64,000 bases of DNA from Chitinophagaceae bacterium (GCA_019745155.1 JAIETM010000004.1:248001-312000); one strand, 5' to 3'; numbered from the stretch's first letter, positions 18,221 through 27,651 are shown. Numbers and translations: made by a program. The notes: generated by a model from the letters alone, not told the origin.

Positions 18221-20332
18221 ATGACCCAACCGAAGCGATACTTAATTACAGCCGCCCTGCCCTACGCCAACGGGCTGAAACATATCGGCCATCTGGCCGG
18301 TGCCTACCTCCCTGCTGATATCTATGCCCGCTACCTGCGTGCGCAGCAGCGCGATGTGGTGTTTGTTTGCGGCAGCGATGAACATGGCACAGCTATTCCC
18401 ATTCAGGCGGCCAAAGAAGGCATTACCCCTCAGGAAATGATTGATAAATACCATCCTATCATGTTTCAAAACATGCAGGATCTTGGTATTGAATTCGATA
18501 TCTATCACCGTACCAGTGCGCCTATTCATCACGAAACAGCGAAGGAATTCTTTACTGCCCTGAATGATGCTGGCGAGCTGGAAGTGAAAGAAAGCGAACA
18601 GTATTTTGATGAACAGGCCCAGACTTTTCTAGCCGATCGTTATATCAAAGGCACTTGTCCCAATTGTAGTTACGACAGCGCCTATGGCGATCAGTGTGAA
18701 CGTTGTGGTAAGAGTTTGAGTCCCGATGAACTGATTAATCCGGTGTCTACTTTAAGCGGACAAGCACCAGTGAAAAAACTCACCAAGCATTGGTACCTGC
18801 CTTTGAATAAGCACGAAGATTTTCTACGCAACTGGATTCTGGAACAACACAAAGAGGATTGGAAAACCAATGTGCTGGGTCAATGTAAAAGTTGGATTGA
18901 TGGTGGTTTGCAGCCACGTGCAGTAACCCGAGATCTCGACTGGGGAGTGGATGTACCTGTAGCAGATGCTGCCGGTAAAAAACTCTATGTATGGTTTGAT
19001 GCCCCTATCGGTTATGTATCTGCCACCAAACAGTGGGCCTTAGACAATGGCAAGGATTGGGAACCTTACTGGAAAGATGCCGATACCAAACTCGTACACT
19101 TCATCGGTAAAGACAATATCGTATTCCATTGCATCATCTTCCCAATCATGCTCAAACTGCACGGACATATTCTTCCGGAAAATGTGCCTGCCAATGAGTT
19201 CATGAATCTGGAAGGCGATAAAATGAGTACCAGCCGCAACTGGAAACTGGATCAGCAAGAATATATTGATGATTTCATCAAGGCAGAAAATGGCGGACCG
19301 CAAATGGCAGACGTATTGCGCTATTACCTCACCGCTATTGCACCAGAGAGCAAGGACAGTGAATTTACGTGGAAAGGTTTTCAAGATGCCAATAACAGCG
19401 AGCTGGTAGCCATCTTCGGCAATTTTGTGAACCGCACTTTCGTGCTGATGCACAAACTCTGCAATGGTAAAGTACCACCACTGCATGCAGAGATTGCAGA
19501 CGAGACCGATAAAGCCATGATTGATGCTTTCCGCGCGACGAAAGAGAAAGTGGAAGCATTGTTGGAGCAGTATAAGTTCCGCGATGCTTTGTTTGAAGTG
19601 ATTGATCTCGCACGTCAGGGTAACCAATACATGCAGAAAAAAGAACCTTGGATTGTGGCCAAGTCATTGGCAGAAAAACCCGAGAACCAACAACTCATTG
19701 ACAACTGCATGCATATCTGTTTGCAGTTGACAGCGAATCTGGCGATACTGATCAATCCTTTCTTGCCATTCACAGCGAAGAAAATGTGCCACATGATGAA
19801 AGTGGTAGAAAAAATGCTGGAATGGGAGAATGCAGGCAAACTGAAACTCTTGAGTGTAGGCTATAGTCTGCGTGCACCGGAATTATTGTTCCGCAAGATT
19901 GAAGACGCAGAGATTGCTGTTCAGATTGAGAAATTGAAAAACAAGAGCACACAAAAAATGGATACGAATACACCTGCTCCGGCCCCTGCAACATCGGCAG
20001 TAAAACCTGAGATCGTGTTTGATGATTTTGCGAAGATTGATTTGAAAGTAGGCACAATTGTATCAGCAGAAAAAGTAGAGAAAGCAGACAAGCTACTGAA
20101 ACTTCAAGTGGATCTGGGTTTTGAAACACGCACCATTGTTTCCGGTATTGCTTTGCATTTTAAACCGGAAGATATTGTTGGTAAGCAAGTGACTGTAGTA
20201 GTGAACCTAGCACCCAGAAAAATGCGCGGCATTGAAAGCCAGGGCATGATTCTGATGGCAGAAGATGCCAATGGCAAACTGCATTTCGTGAATCCGGAAG
20301 ACAAGATCAATCCGGGTGCCGGCGTAAGTTAA
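18221..20332 (+). CDS. metG: Methionine--tRNA ligase
   Basis: Class I aminoacyl-tRNA synthetase charging tRNA-Met, 703 residues. The HIGH-type motif is HIGH at residues 21-24 (PYANGLKHIGHLAG). The zinc-binding connective peptide has CPNCSYDSAYGDQCERCG. The KMSKS loop reads DKMSTSRNWK. The anticodon-binding helices follow, then an alanine/proline linker and a C-terminal tRNA-binding OB domain (FAKIDLKVGTIVSAEKV to the end), as in dimeric MetRS. The start at 18221 gives the canonical MTQPKRYLITAALPYANG. A strong terminator follows. Confidence 0.97.
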   Translation: MTQPKRYLITAALPYANGLKHIGHLAGAYLPADIYARYLRAQQRDVVFVCGSDEHGTAIPIQAAKEGITPQEMIDKYHPIMFQNMQDLGIEFDIYHRTSAPIHHETAKEFFTALNDAGELEVKESEQYFDEQAQTFLADRYIKGTCPNCSYDSAYGDQCERCGKSLSPDELINPVSTLSGQAPVKKLTKHWYLPLNKHEDFLRNWILEQHKEDWKTNVLGQCKSWIDGGLQPRAVTRDLDWGVDVPVADAAGKKLYVWFDAPIGYVSATKQWALDNGKDWEPYWKDADTKLVHFIGKDNIVFHCIIFPIMLKLHGHILPENVPANEFMNLEGDKMSTSRNWKLDQQEYIDDFIKAENGGPQMADVLRYYLTAIAPESKDSEFTWKGFQDANNSELVAIFGNFVNRTFVLMHKLCNGKVPPLHAEIADETDKAMIDAFRATKEKVEALLEQYKFRDALFEVIDLARQGNQYMQKKEPWIVAKSLAEKPENQQLIDNCMHICLQLTANLAILINPFLPFTAKKMCHMMKVVEKMLEWENAGKLKLLSVGYSLRAPELLFRKIEDAEIAVQIEKLKNKSTQKMDTNTPAPAPATSAVKPEIVFDDFAKIDLKVGTIVSAEKVEKADKLLKLQVDLGFETRTIVSGIALHFKPEDIVGKQVTVVVNLAPRKMRGIESQGMILMAEDANGKLHFVNPEDKINPGAGVS

Positions 20333-20353
20333 TTCAATAGACTTTTCATCATC

Positions 20354-20395
20354 AAATCCCTCCCCACAGCATTGTTGGGAGGGATTTGCATTTTA
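20354..20395 (+). terminator. Terminator of metG
   Basis: Stem AAATCCCTCCC (20354-20364) / GGGAGGGATTT (20377-20387), then GCATTTTATT. It sits between metG and the convergent end of the type III restriction gene and marks the left edge of the defence operon. Confidence 0.85.
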
Positions 20396-23038
20396 TTGAT
20401 TTGAAAGGTCTTTTACAGATGACACCTGCTTATAGACAACCTCTTCGAATTCACTAAAATGCTTAATTCCACATTTAATTTTTTGCTTTTCGCTTTTAAG
20501 AAGCTCTTGTCCAGCACTCTTTGTTTCAGCTACAAAGTATATTTTCTTCTCGCCTCTAAAAACAACAGCCCAGTCAGGGTTATAATTCCCGATCGGTGTA
20601 GGTATCTTAAACCAGCCCGGCAACTTAAAATAAAACTCTACATTTTCACTCGTTTCACAATCTTTCGCAAACTGATTTTCAACTCCACTATCAAGTGGTA
20701 TAAGGTCTGCGTAAATTGTTTTATCAGCGTCAGCTACACTATGCGTAAAATTATCAATGTAAATCTCTAAATCTGAATCATCAAATAATGACATTTCATA
20801 CATTTTGCCACCAATTTTTTCATACTTGATGCCGTCGATCATTAAGTCATATAAAACTGCCTTAATTGCGCTTGTGGCATAATCCATGAACATTTGGGGA
20901 TTGATGAAAATATCTTTTAGCCTATCAGATTTTTTTAAAATTTCTAAGATGGTATCCCTAGTTAACTCTGTTTTACTCTGAACATACGCAAGTAAATCCG
21001 GAATCTCTATGTGATGCACATAATTATCCAATCCACTATCACTTACTAATTGACCTGAAATGCCCTCATCTGTAATAAATAGTTTTTGTTTTGTACTTCT
21101 AATTGTTGGCTTGAGAATTTGAGGCATATCCTTAACAGCTTTAGCCGCAAGAGCAATCAAATCGGGTGTATAATAGGAAACATTATATCGTGTTTTATGC
21201 CGAATTCTTTCCCAAATCTGTAAAAATTTAGGATCCGCTTCAAAGCCCTTTCTGTAATTCAATTTCTTTCTTTCAGCCTTGTTCTTTATCCTGTTTTCAA
21301 ACTTAACACCACAATCGTCTTCTATTTCCTTCTGTAATGCCTTTGCAAAGTCTTCATAACTTTCATTGGCAATAACAGTGAGTTTGTTAATATTTCTGTC
21401 GTGCATTCTTTGCCCGAACTGATTTACACACAAGCGCAAACCCCTTCCAATTTCTTGCCTTTTCTTAATTTCTGACTTTGTTTCATTTAAAGTACAAATT
21501 TGAAACACATTGGGATTATCCCAACCTTCACGTAATGCAGAATGACTAAAAATAAAACGTAATGGAGTGTCAATATCGAGCAACTTTTCTTTATCCTGCA
21601 TGATGAGTTTGTATGTATCATCATCAGCCTGCGTTTCACCTCCTGTATCTTTTAACCTGCCTTTATTATCCTGTGAAAAATAACCATCATGAATTTCTTC
21701 TGCCGAATACGTACTCATACCTGCAAATATTGGTTTACGAATCTCACTTTGATAAATCTCTTCAAACCATTCTGCAAATTTTCCTTTGATAGAATTACCA
21801 TTACTATCATAATCCCGATAATTTTTCACCTTGTCAATGAAAAATAAGGTCAAAACTTTTACACCTTTACCCTTGTAAAGCTTTTCTTTCTTTAAGTGTT
21901 CTTCAACTGTTTTTTGCATCATGTAACGGAGTACTTCGTCATTTAAGCCACCTTGCATCTGTCCAACTTCAAGCATCTGTCCATTAGATAATGTAACCAA
22001 TTGATTACCTAAATCAATTTCAACCACCTTCAGATCACGATAAACATCCCTTTCACCGGAAAGCTTATACAGATCGTATTTATCTCTATCTACTGTTATT
22101 GATTTCCTTACTACTCCTTTTGGCGTATTCACATCAATTTTTAGCTTCGCAACTATCTTATTCTTACCACTTGCTTGAATTTTTTCGAGCTCTACATAAG
22201 CATTATTTAGTGCATTTTCACTAATAACTGAGTCAACTTCAATCTGCTTAACCAAACCCAAATCATAAGCTTTAACAGGGTTCAGTGAATACATGAGATT
22301 ATATAGATTAGTATGCGTAGCGGAATAGCGAAGAGTACAAAGCGGATTCAGATTGCTAATTGCCTTTTTTCTAATTTCTGTCTCCATATTTTGCGGCTCA
22401 TCAACAATCACAATGGGAAACGTACTTTGAATAAACTCTATAGGTCTCTTACCGGTTAATTTATCATTAGGCTTATTAATAATATTCTCATCCTTAGCAA
22501 AGGAATCAATGTTAAGAATCAAAATTTGAATGGCATTAGCCGAAGCGAAACTTCTGAGATATGATACCTTTTTGCTGTCGTAAGTATCAAAATTAACAGC
22601 CACCTTATCATAAAGTGATTGAAAATGCTCATTTGTGATTTGTAAATTTTTCAAAACGCCCTCTCGTATAGCAACTGAAGGAACTACAATCACAAACTTT
22701 TTAAAACCATACAGCTTATTAAGCTCATAAATAGTTCTTAAATATACATATGTCTTACCTGTACCCGTTTCCATTTCTACTGAAAAGTTCATTCCCTGCA
22801 ATGAAGAAACCTCATCCTTTATCTCGTTGCGCTGCTGAATTGCTTGAACATTTTGAAGGATTTGATCCTCAGAAAGCAACAATTGATTTCCAAGACCATT
22901 TTCAGAAATCAAACCACCATGTGAGGAAATTGAAAACTCGAAATCTCCAGTACTAAGAGGTTGTCCTTCAAAGATGTCGGTTATAGCTTTAATAGCATCT
23001 AACTGATATTGCTGGTTACTATCGAAATGAAATCTCAT
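20393..23038 (-). CDS. Type III restriction endonuclease, Res subunit
   Basis: 881-residue ATP-dependent restriction subunit that works with Mod. A superfamily 2 helicase core has Walker A METGTGKTY (about residues 89-97), motif II as DEPQ (213-216, IVIVDEPQNMET, the form usual in type III Res), motif III around RYSATHT and motif VI KKRQEIGRGLRLCVN. The C-terminal nuclease shows a PD-(D/E)xK arrangement NPDWAVVF...FVAETKS (about 820-841). All key residues seem present, so it should be active. Its start overlaps the DUF4276 stop by 4 bp. Confidence 0.93.
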   Translation of the reverse strand: MRFHFDSNQQYQLDAIKAITDIFEGQPLSTGDFEFSISSHGGLISENGLGNQLLLSEDQILQNVQAIQQRNEIKDEVSSLQGMNFSVEMETGTGKTYVYLRTIYELNKLYGFKKFVIVVPSVAIREGVLKNLQITNEHFQSLYDKVAVNFDTYDSKKVSYLRSFASANAIQILILNIDSFAKDENIINKPNDKLTGKRPIEFIQSTFPIVIVDEPQNMETEIRKKAISNLNPLCTLRYSATHTNLYNLMYSLNPVKAYDLGLVKQIEVDSVISENALNNAYVELEKIQASGKNKIVAKLKIDVNTPKGVVRKSITVDRDKYDLYKLSGERDVYRDLKVVEIDLGNQLVTLSNGQMLEVGQMQGGLNDEVLRYMMQKTVEEHLKKEKLYKGKGVKVLTLFFIDKVKNYRDYDSNGNSIKGKFAEWFEEIYQSEIRKPIFAGMSTYSAEEIHDGYFSQDNKGRLKDTGGETQADDDTYKLIMQDKEKLLDIDTPLRFIFSHSALREGWDNPNVFQICTLNETKSEIKKRQEIGRGLRLCVNQFGQRMHDRNINKLTVIANESYEDFAKALQKEIEDDCGVKFENRIKNKAERKKLNYRKGFEADPKFLQIWERIRHKTRYNVSYYTPDLIALAAKAVKDMPQILKPTIRSTKQKLFITDEGISGQLVSDSGLDNYVHHIEIPDLLAYVQSKTELTRDTILEILKKSDRLKDIFINPQMFMDYATSAIKAVLYDLMIDGIKYEKIGGKMYEMSLFDDSDLEIYIDNFTHSVADADKTIYADLIPLDSGVENQFAKDCETSENVEFYFKLPGWFKIPTPIGNYNPDWAVVFRGEKKIYFVAETKSAGQELLKSEKQKIKCGIKHFSEFEEVVYKQVSSVKDLSNQ

Positions 23039-23676
23039 AATAGTGCTTTAGCTTCTAATATCTCTAGCCAGTTTCTAAACCGTGGGCATTTATTAATAAT
23101 AGATTCCAATCCATTTTCTAAAGCTATATATGACCCGTAAAGGGGTTTATCATAGCCTGGTATAATTTTCTTTAATCTTTTTGAGGGTGCAGTTTCAGGA
23201 CCATCATTGATTAATTCTGGATTTTGATATGTATCTACAATTTCTTTAAGCTCTGATAGGGCTTTAGCATCACAGGAAGGTATCTGACTAAATCCCCTCA
23301 TATCAGTAAACAACAAGCCTTCAAATTCATGTAGCTGAATGTATGGGACAAATCTCTTGTGTTTGATTTGATTACTAACTTCTTTTTCTATCGCTGTTAT
23401 CTGATTTACAGCCCCCTTTAACTTTTTCGCTTCATTGTAACCAGGGAAATCTGTTGGTAAGCGGAAAAAATCAATCATACTTGTTACAATAATATCCTCC
23501 TCCCTTTTCAAGAATGTTGTAACATCCCTATAGTATTTGCTATAGCTATTTGATCCACCCATATCAAATGCGCGTATATCATATATACCTTTACTTATAA
23601 AATAATGACGAAGACTTGACTCAATGAACTGCACTTCCGTTGCCCCTTCTGCTATAAAATAAATTCCCCTTTTCAT
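23035..23676 (-). CDS. DUF4276 family protein, TOPRIM-like
   Basis: 213 residues from the ATG at 23676, whose ATGA overlaps the stop of the ATPase gene. A start 10 codons upstream (23706) is possible but loses this coupling. Family features visible: YFIAEGATEVQFIE near the N-terminus (the acidic EGxTE motif of TOPRIM-like folds), VTSMIDFFRLPTDFPGY, QLHEFEGLLFTD and GPETAPSKRLKKI. DUF4276 genes commonly sit next to an AAA_21/OLD-like ATPase. I infer the two proteins form a split ATPase-nuclease effector analogous to OLD/Gabija, with catalysis unproven. Confidence 0.82.
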   Translation of the reverse strand: MKRGIYFIAEGATEVQFIESSLRHYFISKGIYDIRAFDMGGSNSYSKYYRDVTTFLKREEDIIVTSMIDFFRLPTDFPGYNEAKKLKGAVNQITAIEKEVSNQIKHKRFVPYIQLHEFEGLLFTDMRGFSQIPSCDAKALSELKEIVDTYQNPELINDGPETAPSKRLKKIIPGYDKPLYGSYIALENGLESIINKCPRFRNWLEILEAKALL

Positions 23677-24782
23677 GGCCTGCCCCCCAGTACATTTTTT
23701 CGCCACAGCTCACTTATAGTATAACCATCTAGCCATTCACCAAGCTCCTCTTCACTTAGTCTTTTGAAAACAGTTTGATCATGTTCTCTTTCTACAACTA
23801 GAATATCCTCTGGATTAAACTGATCTAATAAATTAGTTGATTGTGTAGAAATAATTATCTGAGCAAATTCAGATGCACTCTTTATCATAGCAGAAAGCTT
23901 ATTAATTGCAGCCGGATGTAGCCCTAATTCCGGCTCATCAATTATAATTGTACTAGGTGGTTCTGGCTGCATTAATAAGGCACAAAGACATATAAATCGA
24001 AGTGTACCATCTGAAAGAGAATAAGCATTGAAATAATTATCATATCCTTTCTCTTTCCATCGTAGTTCTATTTGGTTTGGATTAATTTTATCGGGCTGTA
24101 AGTAAAGACTGTCAATAAAAGGTGCTATTGACTTGATAGTAAATTCCAGCATTTTAAAATGCTTTGGCGATGTTTCTTTCATCCTGTACAAAAATGCAGG
24201 CAGGTTACTCCCATCCTCTACTAAAGATTCATAATCAGTAGCATTACAAAAGCCTTTCAACTTTGATGAATCACTAGTATCATGAAAGTGGAATACCTTG
24301 AATGACTGAAAAAAATCTTTTAAGAATTCAGTTCTTTTTGAGTAAGCAACATCATGAAGCTTTGTTTCAGTAGTACCTCCAAAGTTAATTGGCTTATTAC
24401 TCCACGAAACACTGTTTGAAATCCGTGTCTGCATATTATAATCACTATACTCTTCTGTAAAAAAAAGACTATTCGCCTGATCGGGTTCCATTTTAAACCT
24501 ATATCTATTACTAATCTTATCTTCATCATTAGTAAATACAATCTTCCCTGCAATATATTTTGATTGTCTACCGAAATACATAAAACCGTCAGATCTACCT
24601 TTACGGGCTATATGATTTTGCAGTTGCTCTTGAAACAACATATTTAGAAACTTGAAAAAAGCAATGAAATTACTTTTTCCAGCCCCATTGGGGCCTATGA
24701 GAACATTGAGAGGCCTTATCCTTACTGGCCCACTGTCTCTTATAGATTTAAAATTCTCAATATGTATAGAGTGTATACTCAT
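23673..24782 (-). CDS. AAA family ATPase (AAA_21/OLD-like)
   Basis: 369 residues with an ABC/SMC-type ATPase layout: N-terminal IHSIHIENFKSIRD, Walker A GPNGAGKSN (residues 30-38), a helical insert, an ABC-like signature SLSDGTLRF (about 255-263), Walker B IIIDEPELGLHP (about 279-290) and a switch segment IIISTQSTNLLDQF. There is no C-terminal TOPRIM domain as in full-length OLD proteins; the following gene, overlapped by 4 bp, supplies a TOPRIM-like protein. It lies 14 bp after mod. Likely the sensor or motor of an anti-phage pair; this role is inferred from context. Confidence 0.85.
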   Translation of the reverse strand: MSIHSIHIENFKSIRDSGPVRIRPLNVLIGPNGAGKSNFIAFFKFLNMLFQEQLQNHIARKGRSDGFMYFGRQSKYIAGKIVFTNDEDKISNRYRFKMEPDQANSLFFTEEYSDYNMQTRISNSVSWSNKPINFGGTTETKLHDVAYSKRTEFLKDFFQSFKVFHFHDTSDSSKLKGFCNATDYESLVEDGSNLPAFLYRMKETSPKHFKMLEFTIKSIAPFIDSLYLQPDKINPNQIELRWKEKGYDNYFNAYSLSDGTLRFICLCALLMQPEPPSTIIIDEPELGLHPAAINKLSAMIKSASEFAQIIISTQSTNLLDQFNPEDILVVEREHDQTVFKRLSEEELGEWLDGYTISELWRKNVLGGRP

Positions 24783-24796
24783 AGTTTTCTTCTTTG

Positions 24797-26743
24797 CTAA
24801 ATCGTTTTAAAATCAATTCCCGCATCCTTCATTTGTAATACTGTGTTGGTCTTTAACTGGTCATTACCCTTAAAAAGATAGTCTAATGCAATAACTTTTT
24901 TAGGTTTTAGACCCAGTATTGAGCTGATTACATGCTCATTCATCTTATCAAGCGCAACAATCAATTCTCCATCTTCTACAAGGTAAATAAAAGTGCTAAA
25001 TGCCTTTTCAGGGTCACTATGATCTACCAAAATTTCAAACTCCTGAACAGCTGCTGTTAACGGATATCCCAACTTAAGCAATAACTCAAATAACATAGCT
25101 GAAAAATCACTCCCTTGCTTCACCGGATTGGTAAATACCTCTAACTGCTGCACCAAATTTCCTTCATTGATTTCACCTCCTCTCCAAATCTTGAAATTCG
25201 AATTAGTCAGTTTAAATGACTTAAACCCTAAATCAAGAAGTTTTTCCTCCTTTTCACCAAAATCTAGTTCTGCCAACTTCTTATTATTCTCTTCTTCATT
25301 TTCCACCTTTATCTTCTTGATAACCCTACGGATGCGCTCTTTACTGATATCTGCAATGGTTTTATATCCAGCTTTAAATGCTTCACCGTTTTCATCACAT
25401 TGCTCAGTTAATTGCACTAAAATGAATTTCCTATTGCCGCCATCTTCTTTGTTTAACTCTAAAACTGCTTGAGCTGTAGTTCCTGAGCCTCCGAAGAAGT
25501 CTAATATGTACTCATCATTGAGTGGTTTGCCGTTGATGTAAATATTTATTAACTGTTTAATTAATGAAACAGGTTTAGGAAATGGGAATATATCTCTTTC
25601 AATAAAGATATCTTCAAAATCTTTTGTTCCTTCTTGGGTGTATGGCCCGGTGTAAATAGTAAGAGGTTTCCCTTTTCTTTCATGCCCGTTTTCATCTTTT
25701 AAATAGCCTTTAAATCTTACAGAATAGCTATTTGCTTTCTCATTGTAATTGAAAACTAGTTTATTTTCTTTTTGCGCTTTATCAGTTTTTTCTTTTGACC
25801 ATAACCATTGCTTTTCGGGCCAAATCTCAACGCCATTATGAATGATGGGATATCTAAGATTTTTCCTTTCTGCCATACTCGTTGTATCAAGCGGCCATGT
25901 TGCATAAGGGCCTAATTTATCGAAGTGTTCATCCTTCTTATTATACATTCCACGAGTTTTGTCAGAATAAGGTATTTCTATATCCCAGTTTTCTGAAAAA
26001 GATTTTGTAAAACAAAAAATATACTCATGAAGAGAAATGAATCCTTTAGTCTTAGCACCGCCGCCTGTCTTTTTATGCCAAACCATTTGTGAAACAAAGT
26101 TCTCCTCGCCGAAAATTTCGTTCATTATGATTCTCAGATTATGCACTTCGTTATCGTCAATATGAACGAAGATTACGCCATCATCACGTAATAAGTTTTT
26201 AGCCAAAAACAATCGGGGATACATCATACTCAGCCAGTTACTATGGTAATGTCCGCTGTCTTTGCTGTTTTTGCGGAACATCCCTTCTTTCATCAGGTAA
26301 CCATCTTCGTCTTTATCGCCAATACGCTTTTGGTAATCTTCTTTGTTCTCCTTAAAACTATCAGGGTAAATAAAACTATCACTGCCTGTATTATAAGGTG
26401 GGTCTATAATGATGCATTTTACTTTTCCATAATAGCTTTTCTGCAACACTTTCAGCACTTCAAGATTTTCTCCTTCAATAAAAATATTCTCAGTAGTCTC
26501 AAAGTTTACCGACTCTTCCGGTTGGGGTTTCAGCGTTGCCGTTGTCGGAATTTGTAAAACCTTGAAGGCGTCACTTTTACCTGCCCAATTCAAGACATAG
26601 CGCTCATTATTAACATGAATATCATCAGTAAAAGTTGCTTTGAACTTTTCAATATCAATTTTCCCTTCTGTGAAAATTTCAGGAAAATCTGCTTTCAGTT
26701 TTTCCAGCCTGTCTTGTAGTATGTTTAATGATTCTCCGTTCAT
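24797..26743 (-). CDS. Type III DNA methyltransferase, Mod subunit (N6-adenine, beta class)
   Basis: 648 residues. Mod recognises the target, methylates one strand and directs Res. In beta-class order, motif IV DPPYNTGSD comes first (residues 114-122), then a target-recognition region (about 235-400), then the SAM-binding motif I DFFGGSGTTAQAV (about 415-427). The N-terminal region and the C-terminal region after 500 are typical of Mod proteins. I saw no simple-sequence repeat that would make it phase variable. The start codon overlaps the HTH gene stop by 4 bp. Confidence 0.94.
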   Translation of the reverse strand: MNGESLNILQDRLEKLKADFPEIFTEGKIDIEKFKATFTDDIHVNNERYVLNWAGKSDAFKVLQIPTTATLKPQPEESVNFETTENIFIEGENLEVLKVLQKSYYGKVKCIIIDPPYNTGSDSFIYPDSFKENKEDYQKRIGDKDEDGYLMKEGMFRKNSKDSGHYHSNWLSMMYPRLFLAKNLLRDDGVIFVHIDDNEVHNLRIIMNEIFGEENFVSQMVWHKKTGGGAKTKGFISLHEYIFCFTKSFSENWDIEIPYSDKTRGMYNKKDEHFDKLGPYATWPLDTTSMAERKNLRYPIIHNGVEIWPEKQWLWSKEKTDKAQKENKLVFNYNEKANSYSVRFKGYLKDENGHERKGKPLTIYTGPYTQEGTKDFEDIFIERDIFPFPKPVSLIKQLINIYINGKPLNDEYILDFFGGSGTTAQAVLELNKEDGGNRKFILVQLTEQCDENGEAFKAGYKTIADISKERIRRVIKKIKVENEEENNKKLAELDFGEKEEKLLDLGFKSFKLTNSNFKIWRGGEINEGNLVQQLEVFTNPVKQGSDFSAMLFELLLKLGYPLTAAVQEFEILVDHSDPEKAFSTFIYLVEDGELIVALDKMNEHVISSILGLKPKKVIALDYLFKGNDQLKTNTVLQMKDAGIDFKTI

Positions 26744-27051
26744 CTTTTTGTTCTTTTAAAAAGGTCCACTTTTTTTTCCGCAGCCTTTAAGGCTTCCTTT
26801 GCAAAAACTTCATGCTGTACTTCATCGGCGATTTTATCACTTAACCAGGCCAACAATAATTCGTCTTCATTTGCCTGATAATATTTTGCAAAAGCTTGCA
26901 CCTGTTCTTTATTAGGCTTTCTTTCATTGCGTTCAAACTTACTCAGCAAAGCGGTATCCATGTCAAGTGCGGCAGCTACTTGTCTTAATAGCAAGCCCTT
27001 AGCTTCTCTTTGCGTTCTGAGTATATGACCTAAAGTATTGTTTGCGGTCAT
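26740..27051 (-). CDS. XRE-type helix-turn-helix regulator of the R-M operon
   Basis: 103 residues from the Met at 27051 (MTANNTLGHILRTQREAKG); a longer form from 27096 is possible. The HTH is LRQVAAALDMDTALLSKFER, followed by NERKPNKEQVQAFAKYY, as in controller-type XRE proteins. The lysine-rich C-terminal tail is probably a helix. Its position as first gene, overlapping mod by 4 bp, suggests it controls the timing of methylase and nuclease expression. A near-consensus -7 element AATATTTG (minus strand, about 27108-27115) lies upstream and fits the shorter start better. Confidence 0.85.
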   Translation of the reverse strand: MTANNTLGHILRTQREAKGLLLRQVAAALDMDTALLSKFERNERKPNKEQVQAFAKYYQANEDELLLAWLSDKIADEVQHEVFAKEALKAAEKKVDLFKRTKR

Positions 27052-27302
27052 TGGCTTAGATTTTAGATTCCTTTCACGTAGCTCTAAAAAGGACATTTAA
27101 ATGACTTGTCAAATATTGTCTAAATGTACAGATAAGGCTGCAAATGAAGAATGCTTGTTTGTGTTATAGCTAAATCGCTCATTCGAACATTCACAAATCG
27201 TTGAAAATCATCAACTAAGTACATTTTAAAAAAATTAAGCCAATCAATTTAAACGAATTTATTCAAGCCTAAGTCATACCTGCAAACCACAAAATAGAAA
27301 CC

Positions 27303-27647
27303 ATGAAAAAATTATTCATTGCAGGTGCATTGTTCACCACTATACTCACCATCAACAGTGCAAGTGCACAAACCCGTGCGAAAATTGCCGACCGTGTAGA
27401 AGACCGTCGTGACCGCAGAGAAGACAAGCGTGACAGGAAAGAAGATGTACGCGACAGACGTGAAGACAAACGCGATGCGAGAGAAGATGTGCGCGATGCC
27501 AAACACAATGGCGGCAAACGAGACAAGATGGAAGATATCAGAGACCGTAAAGAAGATAAGCGCGATAAAAAAGAAGATCGCCGCGATCGCAAAGAAGACA
27601 AACGCGATAGACGCGAAGACAGAAGAGATGCCCGTAACGGCGGATAA
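27303..27647 (+). CDS. Secreted highly charged Arg/Asp/Lys/Glu-repeat protein
   Basis: 114 residues. A signal peptide (MKKLFIAGALFTTILTINS, cleavage after ASAQ) precedes a mature protein built of degenerate heptad-like repeats such as DRRDRREDKRDRKED, with almost only R, K, D, E plus a short GG-containing break near residue 67. The composition predicts a single charged alpha-helix or a disordered polyampholyte in the periplasm. A similar long frame exists on the opposite strand only because of codon repetition. The signal peptide and the downstream terminator favour this strand. Function unknown. Confidence 0.75.
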   Translation: MKKLFIAGALFTTILTINSASAQTRAKIADRVEDRRDRREDKRDRKEDVRDRREDKRDAREDVRDAKHNGGKRDKMEDIRDRKEDKRDKKEDRRDRKEDKRDRREDRRDARNGG

Positions 27648-27651
27648 AAGA

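Larger units (their letters stand above)
20393..27096 (-). other. Defence operon: HTH, type III R-M, ATPase and TOPRIM-like pair
   Basis: Five minus-strand genes in order HTH regulator, mod, AAA ATPase, DUF4276, res. Junctions are 4-bp overlap, 14-bp gap, 4-bp overlap and 4-bp overlap. The DNA is visibly more AT-rich than metG on one side and nrdJ on the other. It occupies the gap between the metG terminator and an AT-rich intergenic stretch (27097-27302). No integrase, tRNA or flanking direct repeat is visible. It is most likely a horizontally acquired phage-defence unit. Confidence 0.75.

Noticed and set aside
19040-19627. 195-codon minus-strand frame within metG
   Set aside because: Opposite conserved MetRS sequence including the KMSKS region; no independent evidence.
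24797-26743. Phase-variable simple repeats in the type III mod gene
   Set aside because: Type III mod genes often have tandem tetranucleotide or pentanucleotide repeats; none was seen in or just before this gene.
27269-27601. Serine/arginine/leucine-rich frame on the minus strand
   Set aside because: Antisense of the charged-repeat gene, open only because of repeated codons; the plus strand has a signal peptide and terminator.
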